NCBI RefSeq assembly: GCF_900103125.1
Contig: NZ_FNJV01000010.1
Location: 124,001-188,000 of the forward strand
Source of the DNA: Mucilaginibacter sp. OK268
Lineage (GTDB): Bacteria > Bacteroidota > Bacteroidia > Sphingobacteriales > Sphingobacteriaceae
Direction of reading: 5' to 3'
DNA length: 64,000 nucleotides
The position numbers and the translations under genes are program-made. Below, piece after piece: positions 35,450-45,234 of this stretch (its first letter is position 1; every line of letters begins with the position of its first letter). Under the pieces are notes generated by a model. That model worked only from the letters and a program-made list of their open reading frames with translations. It was not told the origin of the DNA and searched no databases.

Positions 35450-35577
35450 TTGCTTTCTTTGTTCAGCTTTGAGCTAACAATGCTTAAACTTACGATTTTG
35501 TATTGGGTTAATTAACGGTCACATCCGGTAAACGCCGGTTCTTTGTATCCATTATCGAATATGAATTATCTTTATTC

Positions 35578-36378
35578 TCAAGAAAGTAATGCACCCATTT
35601 TCTTTGCGATCAGTCCTGCCGCATACGCAGGGTTCAAGCGATAAAGGAGGTCCAACATTTTAGCATCCTTGCCCACTAATACCCGGTAACGGTTTTGCTC
35701 CATCCCCGCGATAATCATTGCTGCGGCCTTATCGGCAGAAAGAATCTTTTGAGCCCCTTCGGTTGAAGAAGACATTCGGTCGGCAAGTCCGGAGTTGGAC
35801 ATGATATTGGTGCGGACACCGCCGGGAAATACTACAGTCACTCTTACATTCGTGCCCGACAATTCGGAATGAAGTCCTTCTGTCAGCAATTTTACAGCTG
35901 CCTTGGATGCGCCGTAAATGGTTTGGCCCGGGACTGGTAAAAACCCACCCATGCTGGATATGTCGACAATATGCGCTTCAGGCCTGGTAAGCAGGTGTGG
36001 CAGAAAAGTCTTGATCAAATAAAGTGTACCGTAAAAGTTGATATTCATCACCCGTTCGATCACCTCGTAGCTGAGGTCATTTACTTTGATAAACGGCTGA
36101 ATGATACCGGCGTTGTTAATAATACCGTCCACCGCACCGAATTTGCTTATCACTTTCTCTAATAAGCCTTCCACCCCCGTTCTATTGGTAATATCGGTCA
36201 CAAACAGGCTTAAATTTACATTCCTGTCACCCGCCAATGCTGCAGTTTCCTGCAAAGTATTTTCGTTGATGTCTATCGCAGCTACTTTTGCACCTTTTGC
36301 CAGCAGGTTCAGTACGAGTTCGCGGCCCATACCGCTGCCGCCTCCGGTAACTATTATCGTTTTGTTCTCAGCTTTCAT
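35578..36378 (-). CDS. Short-chain dehydrogenase/reductase
   Basis: 266 residues, the classical SDR length. NAD(P) site TGGGSGMGREL (TGxxxGxG), NNAG, catalytic Ser in DISSMGG, and YGASKAAV (YxxxK). The Asp after the second strand (AAIDIN) suggests preference for NAD(H). The substrate is unknown. It lies 5 bp after the GH3 gene on the same strand, so likely the last gene of the GH3-GH3-SDR transcript. Confidence 0.92.
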   Translation of the reverse strand: MKAENKTIIVTGGGSGMGRELVLNLLAKGAKVAAIDINENTLQETAALAGDRNVNLSLFVTDITNRTGVEGLLEKVISKFGAVDGIINNAGIIQPFIKVNDLSYEVIERVMNINFYGTLYLIKTFLPHLLTRPEAHIVDISSMGGFLPVPGQTIYGASKAAVKLLTEGLHSELSGTNVRVTVVFPGGVRTNIMSNSGLADRMSSSTEGAQKILSADKAAAMIIAGMEQNRYRVLVGKDAKMLDLLYRLNPAYAAGLIAKKMGALLS

Positions 36379-36383
36379 TTTTG

Positions 36384-38762
36384 TTATTCCTGATTTCTGC
36401 TTTTAAGTTCAGCAACGGTCATTGGAGGCATCAGCACCCTGGTAACTTTTTCAACGATCATTCTTCTATTCAATGTAAACGACGTAGTTTGTTTAATATC
36501 CTCGCTGGAAGCGCCGATCTTTACTTCATATCGTCCCGGATCCGCAACCCAGGCCGATTGGTATGTGTTGAACGAAGCAAGGTCTTTAGCATTGATAGTG
36601 AAAGTGAGTGTCTGCAATTCGCCTGGTTTTAATAATCCGGTTTTAGCAAACCCCTTCAATTCTTCCGCAGGTTTATCCAGGTCTCCTTTGGGTGCTTTCA
36701 GGTAAACCTGTACAACTTCTTTTCCGGCAACTTTTCCTGTATTTTTTACGTCAACACTTATCGCGATCTTGCCGGTGAATGATTTTGAACTCAATTTGAG
36801 GTTGCTGTAGGTAAAATTAGTATAAGATAAACCATAGCCAAATTCATAGGCAGGTTTCACCTTAAAGGTGTTATAGTAGCGATAACCTACATAAATACCT
36901 TCTTCATAAACCACTTTTCTTTTTATGGTCGAATCATCTTTTACTTCAATACCGGGAAAGTTCTTCACCGATGGAACATCGGCATAAGATATAGGGAACG
37001 TTTGCGCCAGTTTACCGGAAGGATTTACTTTGCCGCTGAGTAAATCTACTAAAGCGTTTCCCGCTTCAAGACCTGGCTGCCAGGCGAGCAATATGGCATC
37101 AGGATTGTTTCTCCAACTTGCTGTTTCTATAACCCCGCCGATATTAAGTACTACAATAACCTTTTTCGCTTTGGCATGAAATGCCTTGCAAATAGTATTT
37201 ATCGAAGCTGATTCCATCGCTGAAAGATTAAAATCGTTATCCAGCTTTCTGTCTTCACCCTCTCCCGAGTTGCGCCCAACTGTAAAAATCGCTATATCGT
37301 ATTTCCCAGCCATTTGTTCAGCCAGCGAATCTGTTACAGGCATCTCAGGCGCACGTTTCTTGCCACCCATTATGTTCGCGATCATATCGCCACCTTTAGG
37401 AGCATTTTTCGTCATATAGGTCTTGTATTTTCCATTCAGGGATTCGTCGGTCACATAGCCAGCGGTTTTTAACCCATCTATTAAGTTTACAGAATAAGCT
37501 ACGGCAACATACCCGCTCCCTGAACCTCCTATGTACGCCTGGTATGAAGTATTTCCAAACAAGGCAACACTTTTTGTTTTTTCGGTAAACGGAAGCGCGC
37601 TATCGGTGTTTTTCAGTAAAATCATTCCCTCGGTAGCCGCCTTTCGCGACATTGCAGCATTTGCTACTGTATTAGGCTTATTTGAATACTTGTAATTTTT
37701 GAAGCGGGGAGTTTTGAGAATAAGATTGAGGATATCTTCAATATTTCTGTCTAATACTTTTTCATCCAATTTGCCATCTTTAACAGCTTGTATTATGGTG
37801 CTAACCTGGTTAGGTCCGGGCATCAGCAGATCGTTGCCTGCTTTCATCTGTGCAACCGCGTCTTTTCCGGCACCCCAATCGCTCATCACAAGCCCGTTGT
37901 AGCCCCACTCTTTTCTTAATACTGTAGTTAGCAGATCGTAGTTTTCGGATGTGTATTTTCCGTTTAGTAAATTGTAGGAGGACATGACGGTCCATGGGTG
38001 TGATTCCCTGGATGCGACCCTGAAACCTTCAAGATATATCTCGCGAAGTGCCCGTTGGCTTACAGTCGTATTTACGGTTTGACGGTCTGTCTCCTGATTG
38101 TTCGCAGCAAAATGTTTTATGGATACGCCTACACCCTGCGACTGTATGCCGTTTACCATGGCGGCAGCTATGGTGCCTGATAACAATGGATCTTCAGAAT
38201 AGTATTCGAAATTCCTGCCGCATAACGGATTTCGCTGTATGTTCATGCCAGGTGCGAGCAATATATCGACCCCATATTCCAATACGTCATTGCCATACGC
38301 TTGCCCGGTCTTAAAAATCAGGTCTTTATCCCAACTTGATGCTAACAGCGTACCTACCGGGAACGCCGTGCATTCATACTTCTGCCCCCCAAAGCCCCCT
38401 ATCATGCGTAAGCCTGCCGGGCCATCGTTTACCACGATACAGGGTATGCCCAGCCTTGGTATCGCAATCGTGTTTCCGGCGGTACCCGGTACGGGATTAA
38501 CCGTATTTGCTGCTAAAGTACCCGGCTGTGCAACCATGCCAGCAAACATTTTATTCTTTCTCATCGCAGGAGGGATATTGAGTCCTCCACCCACAACCAA
38601 CGAGGCTTTTTCCTCAAGCGTCATAGCGGCAATCACTTCCTTTACAGAAGACTTTCCCAACTGTGGCAACTTTGTCGATTGCTGTCCCCGAACTGATAAC
38701 GAGAATCCGCAGACGCATAAAAACAAGAGGATATTGGGTGATATTTTTTTTGATGGCATCAT
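36384..38762 (-). CDS. Family 3 glycoside hydrolase (beta-glucosidase), copy 1
   Basis: 792 residues with a signal peptide (ISPNILLFLCVCGFSLSVRG), so periplasmic or secreted. It carries GH3 domains in order: TIM-barrel (VVNDGPAGLRM, GRNFEYYSEDP, SIKHFAANNQE), nucleophile Asp295 in VMSDWG, C-terminal alpha/beta domain (IGGSGSGYVAV, GRNSGEGEDRK), and fibronectin-III-like end (FGYGLSYTNF, KEVVQVYLKAP, DPGRYEVKIGASSEDI). It cleaves terminal beta-glucosyl or related residues. It overlaps the second GH3 gene by 4 bp. The two copies are paralogues. Confidence 0.95.
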   Translation of the reverse strand: MMPSKKISPNILLFLCVCGFSLSVRGQQSTKLPQLGKSSVKEVIAAMTLEEKASLVVGGGLNIPPAMRKNKMFAGMVAQPGTLAANTVNPVPGTAGNTIAIPRLGIPCIVVNDGPAGLRMIGGFGGQKYECTAFPVGTLLASSWDKDLIFKTGQAYGNDVLEYGVDILLAPGMNIQRNPLCGRNFEYYSEDPLLSGTIAAAMVNGIQSQGVGVSIKHFAANNQETDRQTVNTTVSQRALREIYLEGFRVASRESHPWTVMSSYNLLNGKYTSENYDLLTTVLRKEWGYNGLVMSDWGAGKDAVAQMKAGNDLLMPGPNQVSTIIQAVKDGKLDEKVLDRNIEDILNLILKTPRFKNYKYSNKPNTVANAAMSRKAATEGMILLKNTDSALPFTEKTKSVALFGNTSYQAYIGGSGSGYVAVAYSVNLIDGLKTAGYVTDESLNGKYKTYMTKNAPKGGDMIANIMGGKKRAPEMPVTDSLAEQMAGKYDIAIFTVGRNSGEGEDRKLDNDFNLSAMESASINTICKAFHAKAKKVIVVLNIGGVIETASWRNNPDAILLAWQPGLEAGNALVDLLSGKVNPSGKLAQTFPISYADVPSVKNFPGIEVKDDSTIKRKVVYEEGIYVGYRYYNTFKVKPAYEFGYGLSYTNFTYSNLKLSSKSFTGKIAISVDVKNTGKVAGKEVVQVYLKAPKGDLDKPAEELKGFAKTGLLKPGELQTLTFTINAKDLASFNTYQSAWVADPGRYEVKIGASSEDIKQTTSFTLNRRMIVEKVTRVLMPPMTVAELKSRNQE

Positions 38763-41068
38763 TTTGTCAGTTTTTTTAATTCATTGATGGTGACCTGTGG
38801 AACAATTGCTTGATGATCCTTTTCAACAATCAAGGTTTTAGCTAATGCAAATGGCTTAGTCATTCTGATATCCTCGCTCGAAGCCCCGATCTTTACGGTA
38901 TACTTTCCGGCATCAGCTATCCAGCTTGACTTTTCAGTATTAAAAGAAGCAAGATTTTTAGGATCAATTGTAAAAGTGAGTGTTTGTGATGCTCCAGGCT
39001 GAAGTAACCCTGTTTTGCCAAACCCCTTCAATTCCTCTGAAGGTTTGTCAAGCGTTTTATTCGGGGCGCTTAAATAAAGCTGCACAACCTCTTTACCTGC
39101 AACTTTTCCGGAATTGGTGACGGTAACTGTTGCAGTTAGTTTTTTGCTGAAGGTAGCCGCACTCAATTTTAGACTACTGTAGGCAAATCTGGTATAGCTT
39201 AGGCCATAGCCAAACGGATACGAGGTCTTTACGCTGAATGTATTAAAATACCGGTAGCCAACATATATTCCTTCGTCGTATATACTTTCAGTCGGGCGGT
39301 TAGCGGGTGTACCCGGAAAACTTTTTGCAGATGGCTCATCTTCATATTTAACCGGGAAAGTTGTTGCCAGCTTGCCTGATGGACCAACCGCTCCGCTCAA
39401 AACATCGGCAATAGCGTTTCCTGCTTCCAGTCCGGGTTGCCAGGCTAATAAAATGGCATCAACATTTTTGCTCCAGCTTTCCATTTCTATGGCGCCACCA
39501 ATATTCAATACAACTATCAGCTTTTTCCCTTTGGCGTGGAAAGCATTATCCACAGCTTTTAGTTGTGTTTTCTCGGCTTCTGAAAGATAAAAATCTTCCA
39601 CTTTTCGGTCAGCGCCTTCACCGGCGTTCCGCCTGATGGTAAAAATACCGATATCATCCTGGTCTGCTGCTGCGCTGATATCTGTCGCTCTTAATTCAGG
39701 CTCCGGCACCAAATGCGGGCTACCTAATACCATGTTTTTTTCGGGGTGCGTTTTCAGGTCACCTTTGATCTGGGTAACGTAAATCTTTTTCAAAGCCGTA
39801 TCGGGCACATAGCCGATTTGGGAAAGACCTTTTTCAAGAGCAACAGTGTAAGCTACCACGACGGCTCCGCTTCCTGTTCCACCAATCACCGGTTTGTAAG
39901 ATCCGATCCCAAACAATGCCACTTTCTGGCCTTTGTTTAGCGGAAGAGCGGAATTGTCATTTTTTAATAGTACCATGCCATCTGCTGCCGCATTCCTGGA
40001 TAAGGTTGCGTGTGACTTAAGATCGGGTGTGTTAGAATATTGATATTTTCTGAACGAAGGTGTTTTAAGGATGTACAATAATACCCGCTCCACATTTTGA
40101 TCGAGCACTTTGACGTCTAACGTTCTATTTTTTACGGCATCAATAATTGCCTGTTGCTGTTTCGGTGTACCTGGTTCAAGCAGGTCATTTCCGGCTTTCA
40201 TTTGAGCAACGGGATCTTTACCGCCGAACCAGTCCGTCATTACCATGCCTTTAAATCCCCATTCTTCACGCAGTATCTTGGTCAGTAAGTCATTGCTTTC
40301 AGAAGTATACGTTCCATTGATCTTATTATAGGAACTCATCACCGTCATAGGCTGCGACCGCTTAACAGCGATCTCAAAACTGCGCAAGTATAATTCCCTA
40401 AGCGCCCGCTCACTGATGATTGCATTTACCGCATTACGGTTGCTCTCCTGGTTGTTAGCTGCGAAATGCTTTATAGAGGTTCCTACCCCGTTTGATTGGA
40501 TGCCATTTACCATAGCCGCAGCCATATATCCGGAAACATAGGGGTCCTCCGAAAAATATTCGAAGTTGCGGCCATTCAATGGGTTGCGCTGAATGTTCAT
40601 ACCTGGTGCCAGGATCACATCTACGCCATATTCTTTAATTTCATTACCAAATCCTACACCAACCTTTTTAACCAAAGCCGTGTCCCATGAAGAAGCCAGT
40701 AAGGTGCCAACCGGCCAGGCCGTCGCATAATAAGATTTCGTACTATCACCTTTATGAAAAGGATCGATACGTACTCCGGCAGGCCCGTCAGAAAGAACCG
40801 TACCCGGAATGCCGAAACGATTAATGCTCATGGTATTTCCGGCAGCGCCCGGCACACGTCCGTCTGCTTCTCCAATGACAGCGCCGTGGCCCTGGAAGCG
40901 CATGCCGGTTCCGGCGACTACAGACGCTTTTTCCTTAAGTGTCATTAACTTAACGATCTCGCTAACCGGGGCATGACCCAGTTGGGGTAACTTTTCCTGT
41001 GAAAATGCGGTATGGCCAACCAATAAAAAGGCAACGGCAATACGTTGACGAAACTGTACAGTCTTCAT
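38759..41068 (-). CDS. Family 3 glycoside hydrolase (beta-glucosidase), copy 2
   Basis: 769 residues with an N-terminal signal peptide (RIAVAFLLVGHTAFSQ). It has the same GH3 layout as the neighbour: DGPAGVRID, GRNFEYFSEDP, SIKHFAANNQES, nucleophile Asp279 in VMTDWFGG, GGTGSGAVVVA, RRNAGEGADRK, FGYGLSYTRF and fibronectin-III-like tail. It is upstream of copy 1 with a 4-bp overlap, so translationally coupled. Presumably the pair degrades plant or microbial beta-glucosides together with the GH2 enzyme upstream. Confidence 0.95.
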   Translation of the reverse strand: MKTVQFRQRIAVAFLLVGHTAFSQEKLPQLGHAPVSEIVKLMTLKEKASVVAGTGMRFQGHGAVIGEADGRVPGAAGNTMSINRFGIPGTVLSDGPAGVRIDPFHKGDSTKSYYATAWPVGTLLASSWDTALVKKVGVGFGNEIKEYGVDVILAPGMNIQRNPLNGRNFEYFSEDPYVSGYMAAAMVNGIQSNGVGTSIKHFAANNQESNRNAVNAIISERALRELYLRSFEIAVKRSQPMTVMSSYNKINGTYTSESNDLLTKILREEWGFKGMVMTDWFGGKDPVAQMKAGNDLLEPGTPKQQQAIIDAVKNRTLDVKVLDQNVERVLLYILKTPSFRKYQYSNTPDLKSHATLSRNAAADGMVLLKNDNSALPLNKGQKVALFGIGSYKPVIGGTGSGAVVVAYTVALEKGLSQIGYVPDTALKKIYVTQIKGDLKTHPEKNMVLGSPHLVPEPELRATDISAAADQDDIGIFTIRRNAGEGADRKVEDFYLSEAEKTQLKAVDNAFHAKGKKLIVVLNIGGAIEMESWSKNVDAILLAWQPGLEAGNAIADVLSGAVGPSGKLATTFPVKYEDEPSAKSFPGTPANRPTESIYDEGIYVGYRYFNTFSVKTSYPFGYGLSYTRFAYSSLKLSAATFSKKLTATVTVTNSGKVAGKEVVQLYLSAPNKTLDKPSEELKGFGKTGLLQPGASQTLTFTIDPKNLASFNTEKSSWIADAGKYTVKIGASSEDIRMTKPFALAKTLIVEKDHQAIVPQVTINELKKLTK

Positions 41069-41103
41069 GTTAACTACTTAGGAATACGGTTAAATTATTC
41101 AGG

Positions 41104-41481
41104 TTATTTATTTTCCTTTACACGTACTCCTTTAGCATCGAACATGCCCATCAAACTGCCTTTTACATGGTCGTCATCTACCGGATCAAGCGAAAGTGTA
41201 ACATCATAGCTCTGGATGGTGAACGCCGCTGTTATGGTTTTATCTTTCTCTTCTATAGAAGTAATTTTAGTTAATTCCTTACCTGTTGAATCTTGTACAG
41301 CGCCGGTTAACTTGCCATCCTTCCTTTCGAGAATGAAAGTCATCTTAGAATCACCATTGGGAGTACCCGTCACAAGTATATTCCATTTGCCAGGATAGTA
41401 ATCGGGGGTGGTTTGAGCCTTTACATTCAAGGATAGAAATAGTCCGATAATAACGGTAAAAATTAAGCTTAGCTTTTTCAT
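41104..41481 (-). CDS. Small secreted protein in the GH operon
   Basis: 125 residues with a signal peptide (KLSLIFTVIIGLFLSLNVKA, cleavage after KAQ). The mature part is all beta (WNILVTGTPNGDSKMTFILE, DKTITAAFTIQSYDVTLSLD), resembling small lipocalin- or calycin-like domains. The function is unknown. It lies between the GH2 gene (20 bp gap) and the GH3 pair (36 bp gap), all on the minus strand, so it probably belongs to one GH2-GH3-GH3 transcript. Confidence 0.75.
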   Translation of the reverse strand: MKKLSLIFTVIIGLFLSLNVKAQTTPDYYPGKWNILVTGTPNGDSKMTFILERKDGKLTGAVQDSTGKELTKITSIEEKDKTITAAFTIQSYDVTLSLDPVDDDHVKGSLMGMFDAKGVRVKENK

Positions 41482-41500
41482 GATTTTTATTTTTTTATGT

Positions 41501-44005
41501 TTAATTGATTTGCATTTGAATAGTATTTTCTTTTAGTCCTGGAGCCGAGGCTGTTAAAGTCGCAAGGCCTCGTTTCGATGATGACTTAAGGATCACCTGT
41601 GCTCTGCCCTGGTAAGCCTTTTTATGCGGCTGCTGAAAACTGGACATATCCGATGGATTACCATTCCCAACAGCAGCAATCGTCGCATTACCTGAAAGTT
41701 TAAAATTGATTTCTGTGTCATCCACTGACGGAACAACATTGCCTTTGCTGTCAACAATCTGGACACTTATAAATGAAAGGTCGTTCTGATTTGACTTTAT
41801 TATTTTACGATCAGCAATAAGCCGGATTGCAGTTGGTTTGCCAGTGGTCGATAATACGCTTGAACCGGTTTCCTTTCCATTGTCATAACTTTTAGCTGCC
41901 AATGTTCCGGGCTCATACTCGACCTGGAAGGTCGCTGTAATCGATCCTTCAGGAACAGTCTGCTCGGCGATCACTTTTCCGTTTAGTTCAAGTTTTACGG
42001 TTTTACTACGCGTATATACGTCAACCTGCATTTTCTTACCCTCCTGGCCGGGCCAGGTCCATGATTTGATTTCGTCCGACATGCCCCAGGTTGCTATCAC
42101 TTCCTTCTGTCCCTCAGGAATCGGGCGGTGCACCAGAAGTTCTATCGGGCTGTTGCGCCATACTACATTCTTATAATAGGACTCCGCTTTGCGGTCGCCA
42201 ATCAGATCAAGATCGCCGCAGTAGGCGTTAAATATCGGCCAATTGTTGCGGTAGAACAAGCCCATACCCATCAGACCCTTTGATAGCTTTTGAGATTCAG
42301 GAACCAATATCGATTTACCTATTCCGGCCTCACCTATATAATCCATAGCCGTCCAGCAAAACCCGCCCAAGAACCAGGGATATTTTTCAGTCGCATTCCA
42401 GTTTTCCAATGCTGCATTTGGAAGATATTCTGTTGACATATACAACTTATTGGGGTGTTTGGCCCGTTCGGTCTCGAACCTGTGGAGGGTCGCGCTGTCC
42501 CTTTGAAAATAAATAGATGGGTCAAGGAAGTAATTGTAGCCATCAATATCGAGGTTGGCTACGTGCGCCTCATAATCCTTCCACGGTTTTTTGGTGTAGG
42601 GTGGTAGGAAAACGATGGCATCAGTAACTGGCCTTGTTGGATCAAGTCTTCTGACTTCATTTGAAAGTCGCTTTGCATTTTGAATGCCCGATGAGTCAGG
42701 GGCTTCATAAATTTCATTACCAATGCTCCACATCATCACTGATGGATGGTTCCTGTCACGTAGTACCATGGAGGCCAAATCCTTTTGCGACCAATCTTTG
42801 AAATAAAGGTGATAATCCTGTGCATTTTTTGGTAGTTCCCACATATCAAAGGCTTCGTCGAGTATCAATATGCCCAGGCGGTCACAGGCATTAAGTAATG
42901 CTGATGAAGCCGGGTTATGACTCAGGCGAATTGAGTTGTACCCAGCGTTTTTTATCAGTTCTATTTTTCTTTCTTCAGCACGGTCAAAACTGGCTGCTCC
43001 CAAAGGGCCGAGATCATGATGAATGCATCCGCCTTTCAATTTTATCACTTGTCCGTTAAGCAGGATGCCCTTTTGCCCGTCAAATTGCAGGCTGCGAATA
43101 CCGAAAGGCGTGATCGTTTGATCGATTGTTTTGTTGTCCGCGGTCAGCGTTACCCTGGCCTTATATAATACCGGATTATCCAATCCCCACAGTTTTGGAT
43201 CGATAACGATCAATTTTTGAGTTAAATCAGCGCTGCTATCAGCCGGGACGGTCAGAGGCATTTTTCGTGAAGCCACAACCTGGCCTGAAGGATTAAGCAG
43301 ATCGAGTTTTACAATTACTGTCTTTTGCTTTAATGATTTGTTTTCTATCGAAGTTTGAACTTTTACTGTTGCCTTATCCTTTAAGACTTCGGGTGTCGTA
43401 ATATAATTCCCCCAAAGCTTTGTATGGATTGGATTGACAGCCAACAACCAGACGTGACGATAAATACCCGAGCCTGAATACCAGCGGCTGTTCTTACCTA
43501 AATTCTTAACCCGTACGGCAATTACATTTGATTTGCCATTGGTTGTTAAATAATTAGTAAGGTCATAATAAAATGACGTATAGCCGTACGGATGATTGCC
43601 TAAATGGTGACCGTTGATCCAGACGTCAGCATCCATGTAGACGCCGTCAAACAGGATGTATGTTTTTTTTCCTTTGTAATTATTGTTTAAAGTAAAAGTT
43701 TTACGATACCAGCCGGTCCCACCTTCGGTAAATCCTGTCGCGGCTTTGCCCACAGACGTTTTGGTAAAAGGCCCCTGAACTTCACCTTCTTTTTGATTTG
43801 GTAGATCCTCAATGCTCCAGTCGTGCGGCAAGTTTAAAATACGCCAACCCGAATCGTTAAACTCCGGATTTTGTGCACCATTTAAGGTGTCTTTTCTGAA
43901 ACGCCAATTGTTGTCAAATGATATCTCACCGCTGTCCTGAGCACGGGTAATTCCAACTGACAAAAGCAAGGCAAGTAAGATAAAAAAGAATTGAATGCTT
44001 TTCAT
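41501..44005 (-). CDS. Family 2 glycoside hydrolase (beta-galactosidase-like)
   Basis: 834 residues with a signal peptide (FFILLALLLSVGITRA). GH2 order: sugar-binding domain (FDNNWRFRKDT, LPHDWSIED, GWYRKTF), immunoglobulin-like domain, TIM barrel with acid/base Glu431 in WSIGNEIYEA and nucleophile Glu526 in MSTEYLP, then DUF4982-like and further beta domains (KTVKLELNGKVIAEQTVP). It cleaves terminal beta-galactosyl residues or related. It is the first gene of the operon with the small secreted protein and the GH3 pair, and divergent from a Nudix-type regulator with two operators between. Confidence 0.93.
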   Translation of the reverse strand: MKSIQFFFILLALLLSVGITRAQDSGEISFDNNWRFRKDTLNGAQNPEFNDSGWRILNLPHDWSIEDLPNQKEGEVQGPFTKTSVGKAATGFTEGGTGWYRKTFTLNNNYKGKKTYILFDGVYMDADVWINGHHLGNHPYGYTSFYYDLTNYLTTNGKSNVIAVRVKNLGKNSRWYSGSGIYRHVWLLAVNPIHTKLWGNYITTPEVLKDKATVKVQTSIENKSLKQKTVIVKLDLLNPSGQVVASRKMPLTVPADSSADLTQKLIVIDPKLWGLDNPVLYKARVTLTADNKTIDQTITPFGIRSLQFDGQKGILLNGQVIKLKGGCIHHDLGPLGAASFDRAEERKIELIKNAGYNSIRLSHNPASSALLNACDRLGILILDEAFDMWELPKNAQDYHLYFKDWSQKDLASMVLRDRNHPSVMMWSIGNEIYEAPDSSGIQNAKRLSNEVRRLDPTRPVTDAIVFLPPYTKKPWKDYEAHVANLDIDGYNYFLDPSIYFQRDSATLHRFETERAKHPNKLYMSTEYLPNAALENWNATEKYPWFLGGFCWTAMDYIGEAGIGKSILVPESQKLSKGLMGMGLFYRNNWPIFNAYCGDLDLIGDRKAESYYKNVVWRNSPIELLVHRPIPEGQKEVIATWGMSDEIKSWTWPGQEGKKMQVDVYTRSKTVKLELNGKVIAEQTVPEGSITATFQVEYEPGTLAAKSYDNGKETGSSVLSTTGKPTAIRLIADRKIIKSNQNDLSFISVQIVDSKGNVVPSVDDTEINFKLSGNATIAAVGNGNPSDMSSFQQPHKKAYQGRAQVILKSSSKRGLATLTASAPGLKENTIQMQIN

Positions 44006-44011
44006 AATTTT

Positions 44012-44036
44012 TATTCCGTATTAAAAACGGAATAAA
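44012..44036. promoter_or_regulatory. Operator palindrome 1 (GH2 side)
   Basis: TTATTCCGT (44012-44020), 7-base spacer ATTAAAA, ACGGAATAA (44028-44036). It lies just upstream of the GH2 start. It shares the core TTCCGT-N9-ACGGAA arrangement with the second palindrome, 54 bp away centre to centre (about five helical turns). Confidence 0.75.
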
Positions 44037-44063
44037 GATATGGTGGCGCCTTCATATATCCAA

Positions 44064-44092
44064 ATTAATTCCGTATTTTTAACGGAATTAAT
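44064..44092. promoter_or_regulatory. Operator palindrome 2 (regulator side)
   Basis: ATTAATTCCGT (44064-44074), 7-base spacer ATTTTTA, ACGGAATTAAT (44082-44092). It covers the region where the -33 box of the regulator promoter would lie. Probably bound by the adjacent Nudix-type regulator, giving auto-control plus control of the GH2/GH3 operon (inference). Confidence 0.75.
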
Positions 44093-44100
44093 AACTTTTG

Positions 44101-44108
44101 TATCTTTG
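44101..44108 (+). promoter_or_regulatory. Bacteroidota -7 promoter box of the Nudix-type regulator
   Basis: TATCTTTG matches TAnnTTTG and lies 17 bp before the ATG at 44126, just downstream of operator 2, so a protein on the operator would block polymerase. Confidence 0.6.
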
Positions 44109-44125
44109 GAAAGCAAATTTGAATC

Positions 44126-44902
44126 ATGATTATACCCCCAGGCTTCGCCAGTTTCTCCGAATATTCCGACCAATTCCTCAAGAACGTAGCTGTAGACAAT
44201 GTAATTTTGGGGTATCACGAAAAAGAATTGAAAGTATTGCTGCAACAGCCTTACACCTTAGAAAAATGGACAGTGACGGGTGGATACATCAAAAAAACAG
44301 AGTCCATCGAAGATGCCGCCAGCAGAATTGCTTTTGACCGCACTGGTATCAAAGGCCTTTACCTGAAGCAATTCGGTTCATTCGGGAACCCTCAGCGTGT
44401 AATCGATAATGGCTTTACACCCCAATATATTAAGAAAATAACAGGGTTTGACCTTCCGGCGGATTCATGGATCTTTGACTATTTTGTTTCCGTAGCGTTC
44501 TACACGCTTACCGAATTTTCGAAAGTAGAATCCACGAAAGGCGAACTGGAAGCAGATTCCAGATGGTGGCCGGTTAATGAACTGCCGCCCATGATGTTTG
44601 ATCACGGGCATATCATCAATGAAGCATTATCTGCTTTGCGGTTGCACATTGCCCACTTTCCAATCGGCTACGAGTTATTACCGGAGAAATTCACCTTACC
44701 CGAGATCCACAGCCTTTATGAAACCATATTGGGTAAATCACTTGATGATCGTAACTTCACCAAAAAACTGTTGCTGACTAAAATCGTTACTAAATTAGAC
44801 GAAACCCGCAAAATAGGAAGGCATAGGTCGCCCTTCCTTTACAAGTTTGATAAGGAACGCTATCAGGAAGGTCTAAAAAGCGGAGTGGCGTTGGTGTTTT
44901 AA
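44126..44902 (+). CDS. Nudix-domain transcriptional regulator (NrtR/AraR-like)
   Basis: 258 residues. The N-terminal ~150 residues are a Nudix fold (DNVILGYHEKELKVLLQQ, WTVTGGYIKKTESIEDAASR) and the C-terminal ~80 a winged helix (LPEIHSLYETILGKSLDDRN then FTKKLLLTKIV...GRHRSPFLYKFD). The Nudix box has lost the catalytic REUxEE acids (it reads R-I-A-F-D-R), so the domain is a sensor, not a hydrolase. NrtR-family proteins in Bacteroidota sense sugar derivatives or ADP-ribose. It is divergent from the GH2 gene with two palindromes between, so it likely controls the GH2/GH3 operon. Confidence 0.88.
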   Translation: MIIPPGFASFSEYSDQFLKNVAVDNVILGYHEKELKVLLQQPYTLEKWTVTGGYIKKTESIEDAASRIAFDRTGIKGLYLKQFGSFGNPQRVIDNGFTPQYIKKITGFDLPADSWIFDYFVSVAFYTLTEFSKVESTKGELEADSRWWPVNELPPMMFDHGHIINEALSALRLHIAHFPIGYELLPEKFTLPEIHSLYETILGKSLDDRNFTKKLLLTKIVTKLDETRKIGRHRSPFLYKFDKERYQEGLKSGVALVF

Positions 44903-44910
44903 AGCTAATA

Positions 44911-45234
44911 TCAGGCAGTTTCTGGCAATTCAAGATTCATCTCCAGCAGTGCATAACTTAAGGTTTTGCCGTGGGTATCCATCACTAAGGATGTAGTAAC
45001 CCCGCCTGCCAAAGCCTGCAGGCATACAAACTGCAGCGCGCAAATATTAGGAAGCTCATACCGGACAATTTCGCCATGTATGACCTCTTTGAAATGTTCC
45101 TTCACTTTATCCGCAGTCACCAGATTACAGAGCAGCTCATAGTCCTTTTCATTGTAGGGTATCAGTGATAAAATCAAGGTATTGCCTTTATCACCTGCTC
45201 GGCTGTGCGCTATCTCATAAAGTTTAATGCCCAT
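44911..45234 (-). CDS. AtuA-related C-terminal domain protein
   Basis: 107 residues. The start KLYEIAHSRAGDKGNTLILS and the end DTHGKTLSYALLEMNLELP match the small domain found fused to or next to AtuA-family (DUF1446) proteins. It overlaps the AtuA gene by 11 bp, so the two act together. The fold is a small alpha/beta module. The catalytic function is not known. Confidence 0.75.
   Translation of the reverse strand: MGIKLYEIAHSRAGDKGNTLILSLIPYNEKDYELLCNLVTADKVKEHFKEVIHGEIVRYELPNICALQFVCLQALAGGVTTSLVMDTHGKTLSYALLEMNLELPETA

Noticed and set aside
36384..41068. Many open frames opposite the GH3 and GH2 genes
   Set aside because: Shadows of long, well-supported minus-strand genes; no independent signals.
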